Assembly (NCBI GenBank): GCA_964608615.1
Contig: CAZSQG010000004.1
Span: 31,861-95,860 of the forward strand
From: CALEUX01 sp964608615
Lineage (GTDB): Bacteria; Bacteroidota; Bacteroidia; Bacteroidales; Marinilabiliaceae
Length of the DNA: 64,000 nt
Direction of reading: 5' to 3'
Positions 33,661 to 43,512 of the stretch are shown one piece after another; the stretch's first letter is position 1; every line of letters begins with the position of its first letter. Below the pieces are notes generated by a model. That model was not told the DNA's origin and ran no database searches. It saw only the letters and a program-made list of their open reading frames with translations. The translations under genes and the position numbers were made by a program.

Positions 33661-36066
33661 TTATCTGAAGGTATCGAAAACGCGTTCCAGTTCCATTTCA
33701 TCAGATATAAGCACATGACGTGCCTTGCTACCTTCAAATGGGCCAACAATACCAGCTGCTTCCAATTGGTCAATGATTCGTCCGGCCCGATTGTATCCAA
33801 TCGAAAATCTTCGTTGAATCAAAGATGTGGATCCTGATTGGTTGGCAACTACCACTCTGGCAGCGTCTTCAAACATTGGATCTTTTTTTGATAAGTCTAC
33901 TTCTCCTGCTTCGGGGCCAGAAGATTCTCCTTCATATTCAGGAAGAAGAAAAGCAGTTGGATAACCTCGCTGGGCGCCAATATAATCAACAATGCGTTCA
34001 ACTTCAGGTGTATCAACAAAGGCACACTGAACCCTTACCAGATCACTGCCTTGCGATACGAGCATGTCGCCTCGTCCTATAAGTTGATTAGCTCCTGGTG
34101 AGTCAAGAATTGTACGGCTGTCAATCATTGAGGCCACTTTAAAGGCAACGCGTGTGGGGAAGTTGGCCTTAATAACTCCTGTAATTATATTGATCGATGG
34201 ACGCTGTGTGGCAATAATCATGTGGATACCAACAGCTCGTGCCAATTGAGCAATACGGGCAATTGGTAACTCAACTTCTTTGCCGGCGGTCATAATTAAG
34301 TCGGCAAACTCATCGATAATTACTACAATGTAAGGCAAAAATCTGTGTCCTTTATCAGGATTTAATAAGCGCTTAACAAATTTCTGGTTATATTCTTTTA
34401 TGTTTCGGGTATGAGCTTTTTTAAGTAGCTCATAGCGATCCTCCATCTCAATAGTGAGGGAGTTGAGAGTGTAAACCACTCTTTGAACATCAGTAATAAT
34501 TGCATCGGACTCATCGGGTAGTTTAGCCAGATAATGGTTTTCAATTTTACTGTATATATTGAGTTCGACCTTTTTAGGGTCAACCAGAACAAATTTAAGC
34601 TGCGATGGATGTTTTTTGTATAAAAGCGATGTGATGATGGCATTTAATCCAACCGATTTTCCCTGGCCTGTAGCTCCTGCCACCAGCATGTGTGGGGTTT
34701 TGGCTAAATCCATTACAAAGGTTTCGTTTGATATGGTTTTACCAAGAGCAATAGGCAGTTCGTAGTTGCAGGTCTGGAATTTTTTTGATGAGATAATAGA
34801 TTTCATCGAAACAATTTCAGGCTCTGAATTTGGTACTTCAATTCCAATGGTACCTTCTCCCGGAATTGGGGCAATAATTCGAATGCCCAGGGCGGAAAGA
34901 GAAAGAGCAATGTCGTCTTCCAGACTTTTGATTTTTGAAATTCTCACTCCCGGCATTGGTACAATTTCATATAAAGTAACAGTGGGCCCAACAGTAGCCT
35001 TAATGCTTTTTATTTGAATCTTATAATCTTCGAGAGTTTTGACAATTTTATTCTTATTAAAAATTAACTCAGCTTCTTTTACTTGTGTATTCTCTTTTTT
35101 ATGTTCGTCTAAAAGATCAAATCCGGGCATTTTATAGGTTGATAAATCCAATGTTGGATCATAATCACCCTGTGGAAGATTTTCATGGTTTTGAAGAACT
35201 TCTTCTGATGCCGTTTTTTCAATTCTTAATACCAGATGATTGTCGGGCTCACTGGCATTAGAATTATCAAATTTATTTGTTTCTTTATGTTCTTCTTTTT
35301 CAGTTGAGTCTTTAATAATAAAGGGCATCTCATTTATTTCTTCATCCATTTTCCCTTTAATAGTAACAGTTTCATCCATCTCAATTAGTTGCTCATCTTC
35401 TTCAGCTAAAGATTCTTTCTTTCTTTCGGATTTGTAATTTTTCGGATCTTTCACCATTGGAATGAACCATTCAAAATTAATTGCCATGTAAACAATCAGG
35501 GCTAAAAAGATAATAAGGAATGTACCAATCCAGCCAATGGACGATTTAAGCCAGTTGCTTACCATAAATCCATGAGCGCCTCCTAATAACAAATACTTAT
35601 CGGTAAGTGTATTCAGAAAGAAAAAACCCAGAGTTGCCGAAAGCCAAATGCTTATTAGGGCTGTATGAAACAAGGTTTTCCTTAGCGGCAAAATACGTGC
35701 CCCCAACATTCTTAATCCGGTAATGAATATTAGGAAAATCAATGAAAAAGAAGCAATTCCAAAACCATTATTAATAAAAGTATCGGAAAGAAAAGCCCCT
35801 AATTTACCGGTAATATTCTCAACTCTGATTTCCGGATTGGAAATCAAATCCCAAAAAGGAATATCAAATTTGCTGCGGTCGGCAAACCCCGATTTTATAA
35901 ACGAAAAGAATGCTAAAGCCAGATAAAATGAAAAAGCTACAAAAAGTAGTCCTGTAGCAAACCGAACTTTGTAATTGCTAAAGCCATTTTTAATTCTGGA
36001 AAACAAACCAGTGTTACTTGATGAATTATTTTTTTTATTCTCTTTTTTATTTTGTTTGGTTGCCAT
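33661..36066 (-). CDS. ftsK: FtsK/SpoIIIE-family DNA translocase
   Basis: 801-aa septal DNA pump. The N-terminal membrane part has four helices to about residue 205, followed by an acidic, Glu/Lys-rich linker (about 215-330). The alpha/beta motor has Walker A GATGQGKSVGLN near 465 and Walker B VVIIDEFADLIM. The C-terminal winged-helix gamma domain (LIQRRFSIGYNRAGRIIDQL) recognises orienting DNA sequences. It moves the terminus region through the closing septum. First gene of the ftsK-lolA-SBF group. A -7-like box on the minus strand (TATTTTTG, 36095 to 36088) lies 22 bases before the start. Confidence 0.96.
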   Translation of the reverse strand: MATKQNKKENKKNNSSSNTGLFSRIKNGFSNYKVRFATGLLFVAFSFYLALAFFSFIKSGFADRSKFDIPFWDLISNPEIRVENITGKLGAFLSDTFINNGFGIASFSLIFLIFITGLRMLGARILPLRKTLFHTALISIWLSATLGFFFLNTLTDKYLLLGGAHGFMVSNWLKSSIGWIGTFLIIFLALIVYMAINFEWFIPMVKDPKNYKSERKKESLAEEDEQLIEMDETVTIKGKMDEEINEMPFIIKDSTEKEEHKETNKFDNSNASEPDNHLVLRIEKTASEEVLQNHENLPQGDYDPTLDLSTYKMPGFDLLDEHKKENTQVKEAELIFNKNKIVKTLEDYKIQIKSIKATVGPTVTLYEIVPMPGVRISKIKSLEDDIALSLSALGIRIIAPIPGEGTIGIEVPNSEPEIVSMKSIISSKKFQTCNYELPIALGKTISNETFVMDLAKTPHMLVAGATGQGKSVGLNAIITSLLYKKHPSQLKFVLVDPKKVELNIYSKIENHYLAKLPDESDAIITDVQRVVYTLNSLTIEMEDRYELLKKAHTRNIKEYNQKFVKRLLNPDKGHRFLPYIVVIIDEFADLIMTAGKEVELPIARIAQLARAVGIHMIIATQRPSINIITGVIKANFPTRVAFKVASMIDSRTILDSPGANQLIGRGDMLVSQGSDLVRVQCAFVDTPEVERIVDYIGAQRGYPTAFLLPEYEGESSGPEAGEVDLSKKDPMFEDAARVVVANQSGSTSLIQRRFSIGYNRAGRIIDQLEAAGIVGPFEGSKARHVLISDEMELERVFDTFR

Positions 36067-36237
36067 AATTGCTCTTTTTCTGTATTACAAAAATAGCAAA
36101 AGCAGTTGCCTTTGCTATTATTTATAACGGAAACTTTTGTGTAATATTTGCGATATAGTAAAAGAAGTGTATTTCTTTAATCTAATATTTAGATTAAAAA
36201 TACTAATGCTTTTTAATCGGAAAGAATGATTGAATTC

Positions 36238-36948
36238 TTAGTTAATTACGGCCTTAATAAGTCCTTCTATTTCTGAAATGGATGATTGAGTATAATTTTC
36301 AGGTACTCTGAAAAGGTCATCAGGAATTGTTGTTTGTGTTATCTTATCAGCAGTGAAATTGAAAACTATATCTTGATAGGTTACCTCAAAATAGAGCATA
36401 ACACCCGGGATTTTTTCAAAAGGTGTATTTCTGTTTGGATTATTAATTCCTATTTCGCGTGTAAACCAAATCGTAATATTGTTAAATTTATTATTTTTAG
36501 GTTTGATTTCAGCTTTTTCACAGATAAAGCCTTTAATTTTTCTGGTTGGCTCATTTGTAAATGTTACCTTTTCATTTGAATAGTTTTGGAAAAGAAAATT
36601 ACTTCCTGATTTTGTCGATGGGACAAAAAGTTTTTTGTCAAGTACCTGAAGAAGGGTGAAAAAACTATCACTCTGGCTATAATGAATAAAATCAAGGCTG
36701 TATAAACTCATGCTTCCCTTAAAGGAAGCTCTCTGATCATTATTTTTAAAAAAAAGAGTCATTTCTTTTGGAAACAGAAACGACATAGAATGTTCACCAT
36801 AGTCAGATGGGTAAGTAATCTTATATTTAACCTTTCCTTCACTAAAATTATTTTTTTCTTTAACTCCAAGATTACATGAATTGATCATGATTCCTAAAGT
36901 TATAAGAATAAAAAAGCTGTTTTTTTCCCTTTTTGTTAGAATGGCCAT
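36238..36948 (-). CDS. Putative lipoprotein of unknown function
   Basis: 236 aa with a hydrophobic N-terminus ending in a lipobox (MINSC, Cys about 25). The rest is beta-rich: GKVKYKITYPS, KMTLFFKN-like strands, KIKGFICEKAEI, IWFTREIGI, and GVMLYFEVTYQDIVFNFTADKI. The plan resembles the GLPGLI/DUF4412-type periplasmic proteins of Bacteroidota, which have no known function. It stands alone, upstream of ftsK by 171 bases on the same strand. Confidence 0.7.
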   Translation of the reverse strand: MAILTKREKNSFFILITLGIMINSCNLGVKEKNNFSEGKVKYKITYPSDYGEHSMSFLFPKEMTLFFKNNDQRASFKGSMSLYSLDFIHYSQSDSFFTLLQVLDKKLFVPSTKSGSNFLFQNYSNEKVTFTNEPTRKIKGFICEKAEIKPKNNKFNNITIWFTREIGINNPNRNTPFEKIPGVMLYFEVTYQDIVFNFTADKITQTTIPDDLFRVPENYTQSSISEIEGLIKAVIN

Positions 36949-37287
36949 ATATAGGTTTTACCAATGAACAAAGATAACTCTTTTTATTCAGGTCGGATTT
37001 CCGTTAATATCTATATATAGTTCATCTGTCAAAAAAAATGGGGACGAATTATTAAAAGAGAAGAGTTCAGATATATATAAATTTTTACTGACAAATTCAG
37101 TCTATTCAACTTAATTTCAAACGCAAAACCTTGCAGGATAGATGGTTGTTTAAGGTTTTTTGCGAAGACTTAAATGGTGTCTTAATGATATTAGTCATTT
37201 GATAATTGGAGTATAAGTAGTAAATAGGATTGTGTATTAGTTAAATAAAGCAAGGATCAGTATAATATAAAGGATAACTTTAGAGTT
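36949..37287. other. Intergenic region before the carbamate kinase gene
   Basis: 339 bases without a plausible gene, between divergently oriented genes. It must contain both promoters, but I see no clear TTTG-N19-TAnnTTTG match and no strong hairpin. Confidence 0.5.
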
Positions 37288-38274
37288 ATGGGTAAACTGG
37301 CGGTAATTGCACTTGGTGGTAACGCGCTGCTTCGCGATAATCAGATAGGAACAATTGAAGAGCAGGAAGGCAATACAACTGAAACGATTGAAAACTTGTT
37401 ATTCCTTATAAAGGAGGGGTATAATCTTGTTATTACGCATGGTAACGGACCTCAGGTTGGAAATATTTTAATGCGAAATGATGCCGGAGAACAAATGTAT
37501 GGCATTCCTCAGATGCCTTTGGATATTTGCGTGGCTGATAGTCAGGGTGGTGTTGGGTACATGGTTGAGCGCTGTTTGCGTAATGTATTGAAACAAAATG
37601 GCATTCAACGTAATGTGTTAACATTAATAACATTGGTTGAAGTATATCCAAACGATGAGGCTTTTAATAATCCCACTAAAAGGATTGGGAAAATCGTTGG
37701 TGCCAAAGAAGCAAAACGCTTTAGTACAGAAAAGAAATGGGTTTTTAAAGAAGAAAAAAAACATACCAACGGTTTTAGAAGAGTTGTTGCATCACCTTTG
37801 CCAATACATATTATGAATTGTGATGTGATTGAGCAGAATGCCCGTAATGGAACCATAGTCATAGCTGTTGGTGGTGGTGGCATTCCAGTATTTTTCGATG
37901 AAGAGGGAAAAGTCAGGCCATCGGAGGCAGTAATAGATAAAGATCTGGCTTCGTCTTTGCTTGCATCACAAATAAAAGCTGAAGAATTCTATATCTTAAC
38001 TGATGTCCCTTTTGTTTATACTAATTTTAATGAAAGCAACAAGCAGGTACTGGAATTCTTAAATTATGATGATGCTTTAAAACATTTGGAAGAAGGTGCT
38101 TTTGGAGAGGGTAGCATGGCTCCAAAAATAAAAGCTGCATTGCATTTTATTGGTAATGGAGGGGAAATGAGTGTAATAACCGAGTCAAAAAAACTTGAGG
38201 ACAAAGACTATGGTACTAAAATTACTATGGAATATGATAATCGCGATCTCAAGAAGTATAAAAATGATATTTGA
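37288..38274 (+). CDS. arcC: Carbamate kinase
   Basis: 328-aa amino-acid-kinase-fold enzyme that makes ATP from carbamoyl phosphate. Motifs: VIALGGNALL at the N-terminus, ITHGNGPQVGNI, RRVVASPLP, the GGGGIPVF glycine loop, AVIDKDLASSLLA, and the GEGSMAPKIKAA C-terminal motif. Slightly longer than the usual about 310 aa. It is followed 18 bases later by ornithine carbamoyltransferase, the arrangement of the arginine deiminase pathway, though no arginine deiminase gene lies in the window. Confidence 0.94.
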   Translation: MGKLAVIALGGNALLRDNQIGTIEEQEGNTTETIENLLFLIKEGYNLVITHGNGPQVGNILMRNDAGEQMYGIPQMPLDICVADSQGGVGYMVERCLRNVLKQNGIQRNVLTLITLVEVYPNDEAFNNPTKRIGKIVGAKEAKRFSTEKKWVFKEEKKHTNGFRRVVASPLPIHIMNCDVIEQNARNGTIVIAVGGGGIPVFFDEEGKVRPSEAVIDKDLASSLLASQIKAEEFYILTDVPFVYTNFNESNKQVLEFLNYDDALKHLEEGAFGEGSMAPKIKAALHFIGNGGEMSVITESKKLEDKDYGTKITMEYDNRDLKKYKNDI

Positions 38275-38292
38275 TATTTAATTCATCTATTT

Positions 38293-39294
38293 ATGGCATT
38301 CAATCTCAAAAACAGACATTTTTTAAAGTTGCTTGATTTTACAACGCAAGAGATTCAGTACTTGTTAAATCTTTCAGGTCAATTAAAAGCTGCTAAGTAC
38401 TCAGGGGTGGAGCAACAACAGCTTAAGGGAAAGAATATTGCTCTGATTTTTGAAAAAGCCTCAACGCGAACACGTTGTGCTTTTGAGGTAGCTGCTTACG
38501 ATCAGGGAGCCCGTGTAACCTATCTTGGTCCATCGGGTTCGCAAATAGGACAAAAGGAATCAATGAAGGATACTGCTCGCGTTTTAGGACGTATGTTCGA
38601 TGGAATACAATACCGTGGGTATGGTCAGTCAATTGTGGAAGAACTGGCCAAATATGCCGGAGTTCCTGTTTGGAACGGCCTAACCGATGAATTTCATCCT
38701 ACGCAGGTTCTTGCCGATTTTCTTACCATGATGGAACATAGTCATTTACCATTGAATAAGGTCTCATTTGCGTACCTTGGCGATGCACGTAATAATATGG
38801 CCAATTCTTTGTTAGTGGGAGGTGCCAAAATGGGAATGGATGTACGAATTGTTGGTCCAGTCTCTCTTCGGCCCACAAATGAACTGGTAAACGAATGCCA
38901 AATGATAGCCCGAGAAACAGGTGCCGTAATTACCATTACAGATGATTTGTCCGAGGGAGTCAAAGGGTGCGATTTCCTTTATACTGATGTTTGGGTTTCA
39001 ATGGGAGAACCTGATCATGTATGGCATCAACGAATTGATCTGCTTAAACCTTATCAGATTAATGCTGAAATCATGAATATGACAGGCAATCCTTCATGCT
39101 GTTTTTTACATTGCCTTCCTGCTTTTCATAATAGGGAAACTAAAATTGGCGAGGAAATTTACCAGAAATTTGGGATGGACGCAATGGAGGTAACTAATGA
39201 GGTTTTTGAGTCAAAGGCTTCTATTGTATTCGATCAGGCCGAGAACCGTTTACATACTATAAAAGCTGTAATGATTGCTACACTTGGTGGTTAA
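38293..39294 (+). CDS. Ornithine carbamoyltransferase
   Basis: 333-aa enzyme that makes or breaks citrulline. It carries the carbamoyl-phosphate motif EKASTRTRCAFE, the LGPSGSQIGQKESMKDTARV segment, NGLTDEFHPTQVLADF and the ornithine-site HCLPAFHN. These match true ornithine transcarbamylases rather than the N-succinylornithine enzymes used for arginine synthesis in many Bacteroidota. Coupling to carbamate kinase makes a catabolic (ArcB) role likely: citrulline plus phosphate gives carbamoyl phosphate, then ATP. Confidence 0.93.
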   Translation: MAFNLKNRHFLKLLDFTTQEIQYLLNLSGQLKAAKYSGVEQQQLKGKNIALIFEKASTRTRCAFEVAAYDQGARVTYLGPSGSQIGQKESMKDTARVLGRMFDGIQYRGYGQSIVEELAKYAGVPVWNGLTDEFHPTQVLADFLTMMEHSHLPLNKVSFAYLGDARNNMANSLLVGGAKMGMDVRIVGPVSLRPTNELVNECQMIARETGAVITITDDLSEGVKGCDFLYTDVWVSMGEPDHVWHQRIDLLKPYQINAEIMNMTGNPSCCFLHCLPAFHNRETKIGEEIYQKFGMDAMEVTNEVFESKASIVFDQAENRLHTIKAVMIATLGG

Positions 39295-39609
39295 TGTCAA
39301 TTATTGTTGTCGAAATTGTTTTATAAGTTATTGAACTAAATTTCCAGGCAAATTATTGGGAAGCTGTTTTTGGCCTACATTTTTGTTGTATCTTCATTTT
39401 TTTCGATTGTTGAGAAAAAAGAGAATTACTTATAATAAAATGACATTGACTGAATTTGATTTTCTATAAATCATAGTCTGATCAATTGAATTTGGTTTAT
39501 ATTACAAATTGTACAAATATTTAGCGTTTTTATTTTGAATTGAAATTTATTGAATCTAATTTTGTAGTTAAATGTTATCTGAAATAAGCTTTTTTAGTTA
39601 TTTAATATT
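39295..39609. other. Intergenic region containing the asnA promoter
   Basis: 315 bases with no gene. The only clear signal is the asnA promoter at the right end. No convincing terminator for the preceding pair is visible. Confidence 0.5.
39534..39564 (+). promoter_or_regulatory. Promoter of asnA
   Basis: TTTG at 39534-39537, exactly 19 bases, then TAATTTTG at 39557-39564: a complete match to the Bacteroidota -33/-7 consensus, 45 bases before the ATG. Confidence 0.75.
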
Positions 39610-40650
39610 ATGCTAGAATCACTTTACATTCCAAAAGATTATAAGCCATTGCTAGATCTTAAACAGACTGAGCATGCTATTACAGTAGTAAAAGATTCCT
39701 TCCAGTTTTTTTTATCCGCCGAATTGCGGCTTAGAAGAGTTACTGCACCCCTGTTTGTGCTAAAAGGTACCGGCATAAACGATGATTTAAACGGGGTAGA
39801 GAAACCTGTAACATTTCCTGTTAAAGGCATTAATAACCAGGAGGTAGAGGTGGTTCACAGTCTTGCTAAATGGAAGAGGATGATGTTGGCTGATTACGAC
39901 ATTGAGCCTGGTTATGGTTTATACACCGATATGAATGCCATTAGACCTGAAGAAACGCTTGACAATATACATTCAATTTATGTTGATCAATGGGATTGGG
40001 AGCGTCATATTCGTCCACGTGAGAAATCTCTGGATTATCTGAAAATGGTAGTAACCCGTATCTATGAGGTAATGAGGCGAACTGAATTTGTAGTATATGA
40101 GAAATATCCTCATATCCGGCCAGTCTTACCTGAAGAAATAACATTTATTCATTCTGAAGAGCTGATGGCTTTATATCCCGACTTAACATCCAAGGAAAGA
40201 GAAGATACCATAACAAAAAAGCATGGAGCAGTCTTTATTATTGGAATTGGAGGGAAGCTTGAAAATGGAGAACCTCATGATGGACGTGCTCCTGATTATG
40301 ATGACTGGAGCACTCCTACCGAAAAGGGTTACAAGGGTCTTAATGGCGATATTTTATTGTGGAATCCTATTCTTCGAAAGGCTTTCGAGATTTCCTCCAT
40401 GGGAATTAGGGTTGATGCTGAAACTCTTGAAAGACAATTAAGAGAAAGAGGAGAGGAGAAAAAGATGGAGCTTATGTTTCATAAGCGCTTGCTAAAGGGT
40501 GAGTTAACAAATAGTATTGGTGGTGGAATTGGGCAGTCACGTCTTTGTATGTACTTTTTACGGAAAGCTCATATTGGTGAAATACAAGCAAGTATTTGGC
40601 CCGATGAAATGAGAAAAGTTTGTGCACTAAATAATATTTTTCTTGTATAA
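39610..40650 (+). CDS. asnA: Ammonia-dependent asparagine synthetase
   Basis: 346-aa class II aminoacyl-tRNA-synthetase-like enzyme that makes asparagine from aspartate, ammonia and ATP. Family signatures: FFLSAELRLRRVTAPLFV, EVVHSLAKWKRMML, GLYTDMNAIRPEE, VDQWDWERHI, DGRAPDYDDWS, GDILLWNPIL and the C-terminal GGGIGQSRLCMYFLRKAHIGE. It is a single-gene unit with its own promoter and terminator. Confidence 0.96.
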   Translation: MLESLYIPKDYKPLLDLKQTEHAITVVKDSFQFFLSAELRLRRVTAPLFVLKGTGINDDLNGVEKPVTFPVKGINNQEVEVVHSLAKWKRMMLADYDIEPGYGLYTDMNAIRPEETLDNIHSIYVDQWDWERHIRPREKSLDYLKMVVTRIYEVMRRTEFVVYEKYPHIRPVLPEEITFIHSEELMALYPDLTSKEREDTITKKHGAVFIIGIGGKLENGEPHDGRAPDYDDWSTPTEKGYKGLNGDILLWNPILRKAFEISSMGIRVDAETLERQLRERGEEKKMELMFHKRLLKGELTNSIGGGIGQSRLCMYFLRKAHIGEIQASIWPDEMRKVCALNNIFLV

Positions 40651-40670
40651 GTTATTATAATGATATTTCA

Positions 40671-40706
40671 TAGCCCTGAATCGTTTACGTTTCAGGGCTA
40701 TTTTTG
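40671..40706 (+). terminator. Intrinsic terminator of asnA
   Basis: Perfect 10-bp stem TAGCCCTGAA / TTCAGGGCTA with a 10-base loop and a T-rich tail. Confidence 0.9.
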
Positions 40707-40847
40707 TTTTTACAAGTTGGATAATGGTTATAGCTCTGAAATACAAAGAGTTGTTAAGTGTTTCGGGTTTTTCATGATCATTTTTAGTATAGCTTGAAAC
40801 TTAGCAGTAATAAAAAAGCGCTATTTTTGTACAAAAATTACTTCTCT

Positions 40848-42788
40848 ATGAAAAGGAATCCCGTTTTATTGAATGAATATATTGTGTTAATATATAGGTT
40901 TGCATTATTAGTTTTGTTGTACGCTGTTTGTCGAATTGGTTTTTATTTGTTTAATGCAGATTTCTTCCCAAATGTTACTTTTTCCGGCTTTTATAATATA
41001 ATGAAGGGAGGGGCTATGTTTGATGTTAGTGGCCTTTTGTATCTTAATTCTTTATATTTAGTGTTTTATTTGGTGCCTTTTAACTTTAAATTTAACAAGT
41101 GGTATCAGGCTGTGATAAACTGGCTTTTTATAATTACTAATTCTATCGGGCTGGCAGCCAATGTAAGTGATTTTATTTATTACCGTTTTACTCTTAAACG
41201 TACTACTTCGAGTGTATTTGACATCTTTGCTAATGAAGAAAACATGGGCCGGCTCTGGGTTCGTTTTATTTATGATTATTGGTATGCTGTGTTTTTTTGG
41301 TTGGTATTAGTGTATGTGATGTATTTCCTTTACCATCGTGTAAAACCTAAACCAATTCACTTTTCTTCAAAATGGTTCTATAGTGTTAGCGGTCTTGTTT
41401 TTTTAGCGCTTTTTTCAGGCTTTAGTGTAATTGGTATCCGAGGTGGTTATAGGCATAGTACGCGCCCCATTACCATGAGTAATGCCGGTAAGTATGTTGA
41501 CTCTCCCGAAGAAATGGCCCTGGTTTTAAATACTCCATTTTGTATGTTTCGCACCTTGGGGAAGGAGACTTTTAAGCCAATTCACTTTTTTAGCGACAAT
41601 GAATTGCTTGAAAGGACCTATAATCCTGTTTATGAGCCACAAGATTCTACTGAAATAAAGAATTTGAATGTTGTTATCATCATACTTGAGAGTTTTAACA
41701 GGGAACATTCAGGTGTTTTAAATCCTCATCTGGATAAAGGGCAATATAAGGGCTATACACCATTTTTGGATTCATTGATAAGTGTTTCCTATTCGTTTAA
41801 CAATGCTTTTGCCAATGGTCGGAAATCTATTGATGCGCTGCCATCTATACTGGCCTCATTACCAGCCTTAGTGCAACCATATGTGGTTTCTGAGTATTCG
41901 TTGAATAATATAAATGGAATAGGAGGATTATTACGAGAAAAAAACTACCATACATCTTTCTTTCATGGCGCTCCCAATGGATCAATGGGTTTTCAGGCTT
42001 TTACCCGAATGGCAGGTCTCGAAAGTTATTTTGGTAGCGATGAATATGGTAATGATGATGATTTTGATGGTATGTGGGGTGTTTGGGATGAGCCTTTTTT
42101 TCAGTTTTTCGCTAAAACATTAAATACATTTCCGGAACCTTTTGTTTCTTCAATTTTTTCAGTTTCATCACATCATCCATTTAAAGTTCCGGCAAAGTAT
42201 GAGGGCGTTTTTCCAAAGGGAACACTTCCGTTGCATCAATGTGTTGGTTACACTGATATGGCCTTGCGTAAGTTTTTTAAATCAGCCTCAGAGATGGAGT
42301 GGTATGATAGCACTTTATTTGTAATAACTGCCGATCATAGCGTTCCTTCGCATTACGATGAATATAAAACTAATATTAATGGATTTGCGATTCCGTTGTT
42401 GTTTTACAGGCCTGGAAGTGATTTGAAGGGAAGTAGTAATCGGTTGGCCCAGCAAATCGACATAATGCCAACAGTACTCAATTTTTTAGGTTATAACAGA
42501 GGTTATGTAGCTTTTGGGAATGATTTATTTAATCCTGATTTGAAAGGTAAAGAATATGTTCTTAATTATGTCAATGAAACCTTCCAGTTTTTAATGAATA
42601 ACTGGGTTATTTATTTTGATGGAAAGAAGGTTGTTGCTTTTTACAATTTTCAAGAGGATCCATTTTTGTCGAATAACCTTATAGGTAAACATCCTGTACC
42701 ACAATCAGAACTTGAATATATGAAAGCTATTATTCAGCAATATAATAATAGAATGATTGCGAATGATCTATCGTATTCAGGTCAATAA
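40848..42788 (+). CDS. LTA synthase-family membrane sulfatase
   Basis: 646-aa membrane enzyme with about five N-terminal helices to residue 200 and a C-terminal periplasmic alkaline-phosphatase/sulfatase domain. The metal and nucleophile region reads VVIIILESFNREH (Glu) and NNAFANGRKSIDALPS, where a Ser or Thr nucleophile is expected. VITADHSVPSHYDE holds the C-terminal Asp-His pair. Members transfer phospho-head groups such as phosphoglycerol or phosphoethanolamine to glycans or lipids. The frame is open to TTG 40794, but ATG 40848 is the better start, 18 bases after a TATTTTTG -7-like box (40822-40829). Confidence 0.88.
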   Translation: MKRNPVLLNEYIVLIYRFALLVLLYAVCRIGFYLFNADFFPNVTFSGFYNIMKGGAMFDVSGLLYLNSLYLVFYLVPFNFKFNKWYQAVINWLFIITNSIGLAANVSDFIYYRFTLKRTTSSVFDIFANEENMGRLWVRFIYDYWYAVFFWLVLVYVMYFLYHRVKPKPIHFSSKWFYSVSGLVFLALFSGFSVIGIRGGYRHSTRPITMSNAGKYVDSPEEMALVLNTPFCMFRTLGKETFKPIHFFSDNELLERTYNPVYEPQDSTEIKNLNVVIIILESFNREHSGVLNPHLDKGQYKGYTPFLDSLISVSYSFNNAFANGRKSIDALPSILASLPALVQPYVVSEYSLNNINGIGGLLREKNYHTSFFHGAPNGSMGFQAFTRMAGLESYFGSDEYGNDDDFDGMWGVWDEPFFQFFAKTLNTFPEPFVSSIFSVSSHHPFKVPAKYEGVFPKGTLPLHQCVGYTDMALRKFFKSASEMEWYDSTLFVITADHSVPSHYDEYKTNINGFAIPLLFYRPGSDLKGSSNRLAQQIDIMPTVLNFLGYNRGYVAFGNDLFNPDLKGKEYVLNYVNETFQFLMNNWVIYFDGKKVVAFYNFQEDPFLSNNLIGKHPVPQSELEYMKAIIQQYNNRMIANDLSYSGQ

Positions 42789-43167
42789 AACTCTTTCACG
42801 TAATTCTGGAATAATCTTTTCTAAACTGGTTAAACCCATTATATGAGGGATTTTCTTAATTAACAGTTTTTTTTCTATAATCTATAGATTCATTTTTTAG
42901 TACAAAAAACTATTAATTCGCGGAACTTTTTTTAAGCAGTTAATTATCAGAATATCAAATTATTATATTGTTGAATAAATTTTGTTTTTTGTAGTATTTT
43001 TGAGAACTTTTCGGTTTGTTACACCCGAATATGAAGAGGTGTAAGGAAAAAATATCATTTTTTCTGCATTTTTTCTTCCTCGAAATTTGGAAGACACTAT
43101 AAATGCTCTATATTTGTGTAAATAAGATTTAAAAACCTAGTTTTTAACCCTAAAATTAATTGTTATT
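42789..43167. other. Long leader and promoter region of the HU gene
   Basis: 379 bases without a gene. A TATTTTTG box at 42995-43002 has no good partner, while the promoter at 43086-43116 is complete. The palindrome AATCTATAGATT lies at 42879-42890. Confidence 0.55.
43086..43116 (+). promoter_or_regulatory. Promoter of the HU gene
   Basis: TTTG at 43086-43089, 19 bases, TATATTTG at 43109-43116: full consensus for the Bacteroidota primary sigma factor, 51 bases before the ATG. Confidence 0.78.
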
Positions 43168-43440
43168 ATGAACAAAGCTCAATTAATCGATGCAATTGCC
43201 GGTGAAGCTGGTTTAACCAAAGCTGATGCAAAAAAAGCATTAGATGGTTTTGTAAAAGTTACCGGAGATGCTCTTAAAAAAGGTGACCGTGTTGCTTTAG
43301 TAGGTTTTGGTTCTTTCGGTGTTTCTGATAGAAGTGCCCGTATTGGTAGGAATCCTCAAACCGGAAAAGAAATTAAAATCCCTGCTAAAAAAGTTATCAA
43401 ATTTAAAGCTGGTAGTGATTTGACCGACTCTGTCAACTAA
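43168..43440 (+). CDS. hup: HU-family DNA-binding protein
   Basis: 90-aa histone-like protein that bends and compacts DNA. It shows the complete HU pattern: helical MNKAQLIDAIAGEAGLTKADAKKAL dimer core, GDRVALVGFGSFGVSDR, and the DNA-gripping beta arm with GRNPQTGKEIKIPAKK. The size is exactly that of the family. It has its own strong promoter and a terminator placed just after the stop. Confidence 0.96.
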   Translation: MNKAQLIDAIAGEAGLTKADAKKALDGFVKVTGDALKKGDRVALVGFGSFGVSDRSARIGRNPQTGKEIKIPAKKVIKFKAGSDLTDSVN

Positions 43441-43455
43441 GGTTGGTTAATCAAT

Positions 43456-43492
43456 AAAAAAGAGAGTTCCATGGGTGCTCTCTTTTTTTTTT
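43456..43492 (+). terminator. Intrinsic terminator of the HU gene
   Basis: AAAAAAGAGAG-type stem pairing with CTCTCTTTTTT around an 11-base loop, followed by a run of ten T, 15 bases after the stop. Confidence 0.88.
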
Positions 43493-43512
43493 ATATTATT
43501 ATTCTTTTGGTT

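Noticed and set aside
40794..40847. TTG-start extension of the LTA-synthase-like gene
   Set aside because: A TATTTTTG box overlaps it and ATG 40848 gives a normal start before the first helix.
43471..43512. Upstream ATG of the TrmH-type gene
   Set aside because: It lies inside the HU terminator stem and T-run; ATG 43513 fits the family.
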